The notes under the pieces were generated by a model, which saw nothing but the letters and a program-made list of their open reading frames with translations, had not been told where the DNA came from and did no database searches. Positions 25,373 through 33,173 of a stretch of 64,000 nucleotides of DNA are shown piece by piece; positions within the stretch are counted from its first letter, which is position 1, and every line of letters starts with the position of its first letter. The stretch comes from an uncultured Anaerolineae bacterium (GTDB taxonomy: Bacteria; Chloroflexota; Anaerolineae; Aggregatilineales; Phototrophicaceae). A program made the translations under genes and the position numbers. The stretch lies in contig CALAJK010000026.1 of assembly GCA_937922795.1 (NCBI GenBank), positions 44,227 to 108,226 on the forward strand, given 5' to 3'.

Positions 25373-26956
25373 ATGCCTATGTTGATCCTGGTGCTCCTGC
25401 TGCTGCTGGTCGCTCCCGTGGGCGCTCAATCGGTCTCCGCGCCGTGCGGCGTAGTGGACGCGATCGACTACCCGATTGATGGGCTGGTGAAAGGGTATGA
25501 CGACTTCGCCCTGTACCGCGCCCGTTTCGGCGGCAACCATACCGGCATTGACATCGGCTTCGACCGCTGGGGCGACCCGGTGCGCGCTGCCGCCCGCGGC
25601 CGCGTGACCTACGCCGACATCGAGGGTTGGGACACCGAGAAGGGCGTGGTCATCGTCGAGCACACTTTCCCCGACGGCAGCATCGCCTACAGCCTGTACG
25701 GGCACATGGAGCAGACCGATACTATTCGCTTCCCCACGGTGGGCCGGTGCGTGGAGCGCGGCGACGTGCTGGGAGCCATCGGCTGGCCGTCGCGCGGGCG
25801 GCCGCACCTGCACTATGAAATCCGCGACTTCCTGCCCAACGACGGCGGGCCAGGCTATGTGACCGGCAATCCGCTGGCTGAGGGCTGGTACAACCCGCTG
25901 GACTTCACCGCGCTGTGGCGGGCGCGGCTGACGCCCGCCTTCGTCAGCTTCGCCACGTTTGAACTCATCCCGGCGCTGCCGCCCGTCAGGCTTGACAGCG
26001 GGCTGGTGGTCATCGCCGCCGGCGACCTGCTGGAGGGCGTCCTGCCGCCCCGGCAGACGCTGTGGCGCGTCCAGACCGACGGCATGGTGATCGGGCTAGC
26101 GGCGCTGCCCGGCGATCGGGTCGTCGCCCACACGCGCACCGGCCAGGTCATCGTGCTGCAGGGCGGGCGCTATGCCGCCCTGTGGACGGTCAAAAGCGCG
26201 GACGCGCCGTTCCTGGCGCTGGGCGAAACCCTGGTCTTCCTGATGCCCGATGGCGGGCTGGCCGCCTACGACGCCGCCGGGGCGCTGCTGTGGTCGCTGC
26301 CGGGGACTGAAGACCGTGTGACACAGTTCGCCGGCCATGGCGACCAAGTCGCGGTATCCAGCCGCGCCGGGGACGGCGGCCGCTGGCGGCTGGTCGCGGC
26401 GGATGGGCAAACGATCGCCGACGAACGGCTGGAGACGCCGCCGCTGGCCGCGCCGTCAGGCAGCGGCTGGCTGCTGCTGGCGGGCGGCCAGTTGTGGCAG
26501 TATGCGGACGGCCGGCTGTCGGCGCTGGCCCCGACCGGCCGGCCAGCCGGCCGATCGGCGGCGCTGGCCGGCGACTTCCTGGGCGGCGGCTACCTGTATC
26601 TGGGCGACGCCGAGTCAACGCTGCTGGCGGTCGGGGCTGAAGGTCAACTGCGCTGGCGCAGCGCCTACCCCGGAGCCCCCGGCCTGCTGCCGCCGCTGCT
26701 GGCGACCGGGGGCGGCTGCCTGCTCTACGGCCTGGATGCCGACGGGATGCTCAACGTTTTCGACGCGGCGACCGGCGACCTAGCGGCGCAGCTTCAGCTT
26801 TACGCCGGTGGCGCTGAACGCGCCAGCCCCGGCGCTCGTCTGCTGCAAGCCGACGCCGCCGACCGGCTGACGGTCGCCGCCGGCTTCCTGACCGTGCTCA
26901 CGCTCGACGGCCGGCGGCTGGCCCCGGCGGTGATGGACGCCTGTCGGTTGGGATGA
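25373..26956 (+). CDS. Secreted M23 endopeptidase fused to a PQQ-like beta-propeller
   Basis: About 527 aa. A signal peptide (MPMLILVLLLLLVAPVGAQ) is followed by a LytM/M23 domain (about 25-200). The zinc ligands are all visible: His and Asp in GGNHTGIDIGFD, and HxH in RPHLHYEIRD. The second half (about 210-527) is built from repeats such as GLAALPGDRVVAHTRTGQVIVLQGGRYAALWTV and LLAVGAEGQLRWRSAYPG, the pattern of PQQ/WD-type propellers. It probably cleaves peptidoglycan cross-links, with the propeller providing binding. The start could also be GTG 25370 or ATG 25379. Confidence 0.82.
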   Translation: MPMLILVLLLLLVAPVGAQSVSAPCGVVDAIDYPIDGLVKGYDDFALYRARFGGNHTGIDIGFDRWGDPVRAAARGRVTYADIEGWDTEKGVVIVEHTFPDGSIAYSLYGHMEQTDTIRFPTVGRCVERGDVLGAIGWPSRGRPHLHYEIRDFLPNDGGPGYVTGNPLAEGWYNPLDFTALWRARLTPAFVSFATFELIPALPPVRLDSGLVVIAAGDLLEGVLPPRQTLWRVQTDGMVIGLAALPGDRVVAHTRTGQVIVLQGGRYAALWTVKSADAPFLALGETLVFLMPDGGLAAYDAAGALLWSLPGTEDRVTQFAGHGDQVAVSSRAGDGGRWRLVAADGQTIADERLETPPLAAPSGSGWLLLAGGQLWQYADGRLSALAPTGRPAGRSAALAGDFLGGGYLYLGDAESTLLAVGAEGQLRWRSAYPGAPGLLPPLLATGGGCLLYGLDADGMLNVFDAATGDLAAQLQLYAGGAERASPGARLLQADAADRLTVAAGFLTVLTLDGRRLAPAVMDACRLG

Positions 26957-26968
26957 CGGCGCGTCCGC

Positions 26969-27952
26969 TCATTCGGCGGCTGGCGCTGGCGGCGGCTCCG
27001 GTCGCCGCGTCAGGCGCGCCAGATCCTCTTGAGCGCGCCGCCGCAGATCGCTGAACTGCTGGCTGATCTGGTCGAGGCGGGCGACCATCTCCGGGTTGGG
27101 CGTCAGCCCAGCGGTCTCGCGGTGGTACGTAGCGATGATGGCGGCCATGGCGAATGAGTCGCCGACGGCCACTTTGAGCAGCCAGGCGAGCGCGATGATG
27201 GCGATGATAGACCAGCCGGCGAGCTCCGCGTTGATGGCGGCCAGCAGGAAGCCGACTGGCGCGGAGAAGATGAGCACCGCCAGGATGAACGGGATGTAGC
27301 TGAGGATCATCAGTGCGATGGCGTTGGTCAGGATCGGTTTCCAGGCCATGGCGTACAGCACCACGCCGTCGCGGGCGTTGGCGAACGGCGACTCGCTGCG
27401 GGTATAGAAGCCGCGCGCCAGCACCGCCTCATCGATATAGCTCAGCGACAGCATGATGATGCGGTTGATGATGTTCACCAGCGTGCGCACCGTGTCGCCC
27501 GGTATCCAGGCGGTGAGCCGGTACACCGTGCCGGTGAACGCCCGCAGCACGCCCGTCACCAGCTCGTCGATCACGAACATCACATTCATCTCGGTGAATC
27601 GTTCCTGCACCCGCCGCCGGCCGTAGTCGAGCTGGCCTGTCCCCGCCGGCAGCGGTTTGTCGGTCAGCGCGTCGCTGATGAGGGCGATATGCGCCGCTTT
27701 GATCATGTAGAACACATAGCGATAAGCCAGGTGATACAGCCCGCCCAGCCCGCCGATAGCCACGATGAACAGGATCACCCCCAGCAGCGGCACGGCGTTG
27801 CCGACTAAAAACGCCAGGCCGCCCACGACCACGAGGTAGATGATGGCCACCAGCCAGAACAGGATGTTGGCTCCCAGGCGGATGAGCAGCAGCGGCGCTG
27901 TCAGACGCAAGAGGCGCAGCGCCTGCCCAAGCTGCAGCGACTGTAGATTCAT
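26969..27952 (-). CDS. Polytopic membrane protein, unknown
   Basis: 327 aa with roughly six to eight hydrophobic segments. Two lie near the N-terminus (ILFWLVAIIYLVVVGGLAFLVG, LLGVILFIVAIGGLGGLYHLAY) and several near 205-280. Between them is an amphipathic, charged stretch (YGRRRVQERFTEMNVMFVIDELVTGVLRAF). The cytoplasmic tail is charged and Pro-rich (LTRRPEPPPAPAAE) with coiled-coil character (QISQQFSDLRRRAQEDLARL). AAAGGAG precedes the ATG. I do not recognise the family; a channel or scaffold is possible. Confidence 0.62.
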   Translation of the reverse strand: MNLQSLQLGQALRLLRLTAPLLLIRLGANILFWLVAIIYLVVVGGLAFLVGNAVPLLGVILFIVAIGGLGGLYHLAYRYVFYMIKAAHIALISDALTDKPLPAGTGQLDYGRRRVQERFTEMNVMFVIDELVTGVLRAFTGTVYRLTAWIPGDTVRTLVNIINRIIMLSLSYIDEAVLARGFYTRSESPFANARDGVVLYAMAWKPILTNAIALMILSYIPFILAVLIFSAPVGFLLAAINAELAGWSIIAIIALAWLLKVAVGDSFAMAAIIATYHRETAGLTPNPEMVARLDQISQQFSDLRRRAQEDLARLTRRPEPPPAPAAE

Positions 27953-28112
27953 AGTTCAAACGCTCCTTTCGAGTTTTCTACACTAAACCGTTCGAGCCTT
28001 CTTCAGTCATGACATACAGCTTGCAGGCGGCAGCCGCCGCGCCGCCTCGACGCTGCAACCACAGGTTTCAGTATAGTACAGATTCGGATGATCAACTGAG
28101 CGAGGACGCGCC

Positions 28113-29591
28113 TCAGCCAGGTGCGTTCGGTTCGATCTGCGCCTGGCATATCTGGCGCACCTGCTGCTGCATGTCCTCGGTCGCCAGCACCAGCAGCACG
28201 TCTTCGGCCTGCAGCACCGTGCCGCCGCTGGGCACGATCAGATCGCCCTGCCGGCCGATCAGCACGATCAGCACGCCAGACGGCAGGTTGAGGTCGAGGA
28301 TCTGTTTGCCGATGACCGGCGACCCCGGCGCGACGGTGATCTCGCACAGGTTGTTGGCGATCATGCCATCCTGCATGACGAACGCCAGCGGCGACAGGTG
28401 CGGCCGTTCCTGGCTGTAGACCCGCAGCAGCCGAGCCGCCGGCACGATCAGCGTGCCCTGCAGCAGCACCGACGTCAGCACGATGAAGAATACCAGGTGA
28501 AAGATGAGGTCGGCTTTGGTCACGCCCGCCAGCAGCGGGAAAGTGGCCAGCACGATCGGGGCAGCGCCGCGCAGCCCTACCCAAGCGATGAACAGCTTCT
28601 CGCGCAGGGTGAAGCGGGCCAAAGCCAGCGTCGCCAGCACCGCCAGCGGCCGCGCCGCCAGGATGAGGAACAGCGCCGTCAGCAGCCCAGCCTCGACCAC
28701 CGACGGCAGCCGCGACGGGTACACCTGCAGCCCCAGCGTGACGAACATGGCGATCTGCATCAGCCAGGCCAGGCCGTCATGAAACTGCGTCAAGCTGCGC
28801 CGGTGGATGAAATCCTGCTGGGCCATCACCAGCCCGGCCAAGTAGACCGCCAGGAAGCCGTTGCCGCCCAGCCCCGCCGCCACGCCATACGTCAGCAGCA
28901 CGCCGGCGGTGGTCACGACCGGGTACAGCCCGTCATACTCCAGCCGCAGCCGGTTCAGACTGATCACTAGCAGGCGGCCAACGGTGTACCCTACCGCCGC
29001 GCCGATGCCCATCTGCACGACGAATAAGGGGATCAGCGCCGTGACGGACAGCGCCGGGTCTAAGATGAGCTGGATCATGCCTAGCGTCAGGAAGACGGCC
29101 ACCGGGTCGTTGCTGCCGGACTCCAGCTCCAGCAGCGGTTTCAACCGCCCCCGCAAATTCACCGCCTGCCCGCGCAGCAGCGCAAACACCGCCGCGGCGT
29201 CGGTCGAGGAGATGATCGCGCCCAGCAGGATGCCTTCCAGCCATGAGAAGCCCAGGAAAGTCGCGGCGAACCAGCCCACCGCCAGCGCCGTGAGCGTCAC
29301 GCCGACCGTGGACAGCGCCAGGCCAGACCACAGCGCCGGGCGAATGTCCGGCCAATGCGTGTCCAGCCCGCCGGAAAACAGGATGAACGCCAGCGCCACT
29401 ACTCCCACCGACTGTGCCAGCCACGGGCTGTCGAAGTAGATGCCGCCCGGCCCGTCGGAGCCGGCCAGCATCCCCAGCAGCAGGAACAGCAGCAGCGCCG
29501 GGATGCCCGCCCGCGCCGCCACCTTGCTGGCCAGGATGCTCAGGCTCAGGAACAGGGCGATCACTAGAAGCACCAGCTCGATTCGGATCAT
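28113..29591 (-). CDS. CPA1-type K+(Na+)/H+ antiporter with C-terminal RCK-like domain
   Basis: About 492 aa from the ATG at 29591 (MIRIELVLLVIALFLSLSIL). The first 390 residues form a 12-13 TM Na+/H+ exchanger domain with family signatures SSTDAAAVFALLRGQ and ELESGSNDPVAVFLTLGM (ion-binding Asp) and WVGLRGAAPIVLAT. The tail (about 400-492: QDGMIANNLCEITVAPGSPVIGKQILDLNLPSGVLIVLIGRQGDLIVPSGGTVLQAEDVLLVL) is a TrkA-C domain, as in NhaP2/CvrA K+/H+ antiporters. The track start at 29624 is a TTG with no ribosome-binding site. Likely role: K+ and pH homeostasis. Confidence 0.88.
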   Translation of the reverse strand: MIRIELVLLVIALFLSLSILASKVAARAGIPALLLFLLLGMLAGSDGPGGIYFDSPWLAQSVGVVALAFILFSGGLDTHWPDIRPALWSGLALSTVGVTLTALAVGWFAATFLGFSWLEGILLGAIISSTDAAAVFALLRGQAVNLRGRLKPLLELESGSNDPVAVFLTLGMIQLILDPALSVTALIPLFVVQMGIGAAVGYTVGRLLVISLNRLRLEYDGLYPVVTTAGVLLTYGVAAGLGGNGFLAVYLAGLVMAQQDFIHRRSLTQFHDGLAWLMQIAMFVTLGLQVYPSRLPSVVEAGLLTALFLILAARPLAVLATLALARFTLREKLFIAWVGLRGAAPIVLATFPLLAGVTKADLIFHLVFFIVLTSVLLQGTLIVPAARLLRVYSQERPHLSPLAFVMQDGMIANNLCEITVAPGSPVIGKQILDLNLPSGVLIVLIGRQGDLIVPSGGTVLQAEDVLLVLATEDMQQQVRQICQAQIEPNAPG

Positions 29592-29651
29592 CGAACGTTT
29601 CGCCGCATAGCCAATTTTTCCCAAATCATACCGCCGCCGGCGCGTACACTG

Positions 29652-29657
29652 TATAAT
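29652..29657 (+). promoter_or_regulatory. -10 element upstream of the LRR gene
   Basis: TATAAT on the plus strand lies about 170 nt upstream of the LRR start codon, in the divergent gap with the antiporter. No -35 is recognisable. The intervening 160 nt has an in-frame extension without secretion features that I read as untranslated leader. Confidence 0.3.
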
Positions 29658-29824
29658 ATCATGGGGGCGATGTGAGCAACATCACTACCCGGCGTAGTGT
29701 CCAACGCGATAGGATGAAAGCGTCGGGCTTCGTCAGCAAGTTGCAGCATCATCACGCTCGAACGGCTGGGAGCGCGATCACGACGATGCAGCTTCTGGCC
29801 GTCAATCATGGAGGATATCGTCTA

Positions 29825-31108
29825 ATGCGTCGTGCCATCGTATGTTGTGTCTTGATCTTCGCGGTCACCCTGCTGGCAGTGGGCGCGGTGAGCGCTCAAA
29901 CTCGGCAAACTCGGACGCCAGAAGCGGTGGCGCTAGGTCGAATCCAAGCGGCAGCGGCCAGCGGAGCGATCACGCTCGATCTGTCGCGTCTGGGTTTGAG
30001 CAGCTTGCCGCCGGAGATCGGGGAACTGACCAACCTGCGAACGCTCAACCTCGTGAATAACAAACTGACAGCTTTGCCGTCGGAGATCGGTCAACTGACC
30101 AATCTACAGGAACTGGATGTCTCCATCAACCAACTGACCAGCTTGCCGCCGGAGATCGGTCAACTGACCAACCTGCAAACGCTCACGCTGTTGGGAAACC
30201 AGCTCACGAGCTTGCCGGCAGCGGTCGGCCAGTTGACCAGCCTGCAAACGCTCGATCTGAAAACGAACCGGCTTGAGCTGCTGCCGCCGGAGATCGGCCA
30301 GCTCACCGCCTTGCAGACGCTGGAACTGTCGAACAATCGGCTGAAGGCGCTGCCGCCGGAAATCGGGGAACTGACCAACCTGCAAACACTCACGCTGTTG
30401 GGAAACCGGCTCGCGGCCTTACCGGCGGCGATCGGCCAGTTGACCAATCTGCAGACGCTCGATCTGTCAAGCAACGATCTCACCACCCTGCCGGCGGCGA
30501 TCGGGCAGCTTGCCGCCTTGCAGACGCTGAACCTAAGAGGCAACAAACTTGAGGCGCTGCCGGCAGCGATCGGCCGGCTCACAGCGCTGGAGACGCTCGA
30601 TCTGAGCGGCAATAGTCTCGGCAAATATCTCGATGCCCTGCCGGCAGAGATCGGCCAGCTCACGGCGCTGGAGACGCTCGATCTGAGCAGCAATGATCTC
30701 ATCGCGCTGCCGCCCGAAATTGGGGCGTTGACCAGTTTGCGGGCGCTGGAACTCGCGTTCAACGATTTGACCATGCTGCCGGCGGAGATTGGCGGACTGG
30801 TCAAGCTTGAAGCGTTGAAACTGGCGTATAACCAACTGATGTTGCTGCCGCCGGAGATCGGGCAGTTGACTAACCTGCGCAGGCTGAGTCTGATCGGCAA
30901 TCAACTGGTGGCGCTGCCGCCGGAGATCGGGCAGTTGACCAACCTGCGGCTGCTCGACCTAACTGACAACCAACTGACGGCGCTGCCGCCGACGCTGGGC
31001 AGCCTCCAGAACCTGCGCACCCTAAGCGTCTCCGGCAACCCGCTGCCGCCAGAATACCCGCAGCAGACCGAGGCGCTGCTGGAGTACCTGCGCAAACAGC
31101 AGCAGTAA
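29825..31108 (+). CDS. Secreted leucine-rich repeat protein
   Basis: About 427 aa. The start at 29825 gives a signal peptide (MRRAIVCCVLIFAVTLLAVGAVSAQ) and lies 9 nt behind GGAGGA (29810-29815); the ORF-track start adds 51 residues with no signal function. After about 30 residues come 15 regular 23-residue repeats of the form LxLxxNxLxxLPxEIGxLTxLxx, then a C-terminal partial repeat. Repeat 10 has a 4-residue insertion (GKYL). This is the LPxxIGxLxxLxxL class of LRR common in plant-type and bacterial surface proteins. It should form a curved binding surface outside the cell; the ligand is unknown. No anchor or LPXTG motif is seen. Confidence 0.88.
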   Translation: MRRAIVCCVLIFAVTLLAVGAVSAQTRQTRTPEAVALGRIQAAAASGAITLDLSRLGLSSLPPEIGELTNLRTLNLVNNKLTALPSEIGQLTNLQELDVSINQLTSLPPEIGQLTNLQTLTLLGNQLTSLPAAVGQLTSLQTLDLKTNRLELLPPEIGQLTALQTLELSNNRLKALPPEIGELTNLQTLTLLGNRLAALPAAIGQLTNLQTLDLSSNDLTTLPAAIGQLAALQTLNLRGNKLEALPAAIGRLTALETLDLSGNSLGKYLDALPAEIGQLTALETLDLSSNDLIALPPEIGALTSLRALELAFNDLTMLPAEIGGLVKLEALKLAYNQLMLLPPEIGQLTNLRRLSLIGNQLVALPPEIGQLTNLRLLDLTDNQLTALPPTLGSLQNLRTLSVSGNPLPPEYPQQTEALLEYLRKQQQ

Positions 31109-31223
31109 AAACGGCGGAAGGCGCGGGCGGGCACACGGACAGCCGTCGGGGCGAGGCTGTGTCCTCGCCCGCCGGGCTGGCGCGCAGGCCAGCCCCTGCC
31201 TTAGCAGATCCTGATCGAACACA

Positions 31224-31249
31224 AGAGGCCGGAGCGATATCCGGCCTCT
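31224..31249. terminator. Bidirectional hairpin between convergent genes
   Basis: AGAGGCCGGA-GCGATA-TCCGGCCTCT is a perfect 10-bp stem between the stop codons of the LRR and DUF4397-fasciclin genes. T-rich sequence is poor on both sides, so efficiency is uncertain. Confidence 0.55.
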
Positions 31250-31279
31250 GTGCGTTCGTGATGGATGGTGAGCGACGAA

Positions 31280-32401
31280 TTACGGCACTAGCACGCCGTC
31301 AATCACGTGGATGACGCCGTTGTTGGCCTGGATATCCGTCAGGATGATTTGAACGCTGTCGTTCAGGAATACCTTGCCGTCGCGCACCTCAACCCGGACG
31401 CTGCCGCCATCCAGCGGGTTGAACGAGGTCAGCCCAACCACATCCGAGGCCAGCGCCTTGCCGCCCAGCACATGATACTTGAGGATGGTCGTCAGCAGGT
31501 TCTTGTCGGCCAGGACGGCCTGCAGCGTGCCGGCGGGCAGCTTGGCGAAGGCCGCGTTGGTCGGGGCGAACACGGTGAAGCTGCCGGGGCCGGCCAGGAC
31601 GTCCACTAGGTCAGCCGCCTGGAGCGCCGTCACCAGCGTGCTGAAGCGCCCATCGCTCGCCGCGATCTCGGCGATGCTGCGGGTGCTGGCGAACTTGTCG
31701 ATCAGCGGGCTGATCTGGCTCAGCGACACGACCGACAGGGCGACCTGCGGGGCGGCCAGACGGTTGGAAGCGGCCACGAAGTAGAACTTCTGGGCGTCCA
31801 GCGTCGTGCCAGCCAAGTTGATGACGACGGGCGACGCAGTGCCAGCCGGGACGACCTGCAGGTCATACGTGCCGGCCGGGACGGTGATGGTGCGGCCCTG
31901 GCCGAACGCCAGATTGCGGACCAGCTTGGTGCCGTCGGCCAGCATCACGTCCACTGCCGGGGCGTCCTCGATGCCGTGGAACACGGTCACACGGGCCTGG
32001 TCGGCGGCCAGACGGCTGACATCCTCGCGGTAGACGGCCGGGCGCAGCGAGCCGCTGGCGAGCGAGCCGATGGCGGCCACGGTCGTCCAGCCGTTGGCGG
32101 GCAGGTTCAGGCTCACCGGGCCGATGGCAGCCTGGTCAATGGGCGCGCCCGCCGGGACGACGGCCACGCGGTAAGTGCCGGCCGGCAGCTCAACCCAGCC
32201 GGAGATGTCCCCGAAAGCGAGCGTCTGAATGCCGCTGGCGGCGCCGTTCACGTAGATGTCCACAGCCGGGGCGTCGGTCGACAGGTGCGCGATGCGGATG
32301 CGGGACAGGTTGGGTGCCTGAGCGCTGGCGGCGGGCAGCAGGCCGATCAGCAGCGCCAGCAGCATCCCCGTCAGGACGAACTTGGTCAGTTTACGCGTCA
32401 T
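31280..32401 (-). CDS. Secreted DUF4397-fasciclin protein
   Basis: About 373 aa. The start at 32401 (MTRKLTKFVLTGMLLALLIGLLPAASAQ) supplies a signal peptide and has GAGGAGA upstream. Two DUF4397-type repeats follow (IRIAHLSTDAPAVDIYVNG... about 30-130; VTVFHGIEDAPAVDVMLADG... about 135-235). The C-terminal part (about 240-373) is a fasciclin/FAS1 domain: SIAEIAASDGRFSTLVTALQAADL, GSFTVFAPTNAAFAKLP, LKYHVLGGKALASDVV and GVIHVIDGVLVP. FAS1 domains mediate cell adhesion, so an extracellular adhesive role is likely. Confidence 0.9.
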   Translation of the reverse strand: MTRKLTKFVLTGMLLALLIGLLPAASAQAPNLSRIRIAHLSTDAPAVDIYVNGAASGIQTLAFGDISGWVELPAGTYRVAVVPAGAPIDQAAIGPVSLNLPANGWTTVAAIGSLASGSLRPAVYREDVSRLAADQARVTVFHGIEDAPAVDVMLADGTKLVRNLAFGQGRTITVPAGTYDLQVVPAGTASPVVINLAGTTLDAQKFYFVAASNRLAAPQVALSVVSLSQISPLIDKFASTRSIAEIAASDGRFSTLVTALQAADLVDVLAGPGSFTVFAPTNAAFAKLPAGTLQAVLADKNLLTTILKYHVLGGKALASDVVGLTSFNPLDGGSVRVEVRDGKVFLNDSVQIILTDIQANNGVIHVIDGVLVP

Positions 32402-32494
32402 TTTCGATCTCCTCACTTACGCTGGTACTTCTATATCCTGTGGACAAGACCGCCACACCCTCTTTCAGCCTAGCGGTTAAAAATGTGAAAATCA

Positions 32495-32528
32495 TGTTAT
32501 AACAATTAATCAGAGATTAATAATCTCT
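32495..32528. promoter_or_regulatory. AT-rich palindromes in a divergent promoter region
   Basis: Two close palindromes: TGTTATAACA (32495-32504) and AGAGATTA-A-TAATCTCT (32512-32528, perfect 8-bp arms). They lie in the 336-bp gap between the divergent fasciclin and GDCCVxC genes, in a markedly AT-rich patch, as expected for promoters and an operator. The rest of the gap shows nothing further. Confidence 0.45.
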
Positions 32529-32737
32529 ACTAATGCCCTACGGCTTCCCTACGCTTGCGCGCCGCCGCCGGTTTTGGCGCTGGCGTAGTTTCAGGACAAG
32601 CGCGCAGAGACGGGGGTGTGAGTGTGAGGAAGCCAGCAGCGCCAGCATGCTGGCGGCTGCCCCGTAATATCTGGGGATTGAGCATCGACTATATGGGTAG
32701 ATATGATTTGGCGAGTCGAACAGGTGAGGCTTCTCCT

Positions 32738-32944
32738 ATGACGATCATCTTGCAGTCTGTCTTGACCTGCCCCCAGTGTGGCCACCGCAAAGCTGAGACG
32801 ATGCCGACCGATAGCTGCCAGTTTTTATACCAGTGTGAGCAGTGTCAGACAGTGCTGCGGCCGGCGGCTGGCGACTGCTGCGTTTTCTGCTCGTATGGCA
32901 GTGTGCCTTGTCCACCCAAGCAGGCTGAGCACCAGGGCGAGTGA
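32738..32944 (+). CDS. GDCCVxC-motif small Cys-rich protein
   Basis: 68 aa from the ATG at 32738, behind AGGTGAGG; the ORF-track start adds 61 unconvincing residues. The sequence has a CxxC zinc-ribbon-like start (LTCPQCGHRKAETMPTDSCQFLYQCEQCQTVLRP) and the diagnostic GDCCVFCSYGSVPCPP. This motif defines the GDCCVxC family, some members of which carry selenocysteine; here all codons at the motif are TGC, so ordinary Cys. The family is uncharacterised; redox or metal binding is likely from the ten Cys residues. Confidence 0.82.
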   Translation: MTIILQSVLTCPQCGHRKAETMPTDSCQFLYQCEQCQTVLRPAAGDCCVFCSYGSVPCPPKQAEHQGE

Positions 32945-32993
32945 ACGCGCCGCTGGTCGTCGCCAGCTCTGCCAATACCCCCTCGATTCCGTG

Positions 32994-32999
32994 TATACT
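32994..32999 (+). promoter_or_regulatory. -10 element upstream of tal-pgi
   Basis: TATACT in GTGTATACTGG lies about 175 nt before the tal-pgi start codon. The -35 is poor. The leader holds no clear hairpin. Confidence 0.3.
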
Positions 33000-33173
33000 G
33001 GTGAATGGCGCGCAGATGACTGCCCGGTTCGGTCGGAGCCGCCGCATCGCGTTTTGACCGAACGCCTCGCGTCGCAAGCGGCAGGTCATCAGCCATCGTC
33101 TTTTGCTCCGGCGGCCTGCCAGTCAGGATAGGCCGCGATATTGCCAGAGACAACTGCACAGGGGAGACTCGTA

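Noticed and set aside
29980-31040. CRISPR or tandem non-coding repeats
   Set aside because: The 69-bp periodicity is the coding signature of leucine-rich repeats in an open frame.
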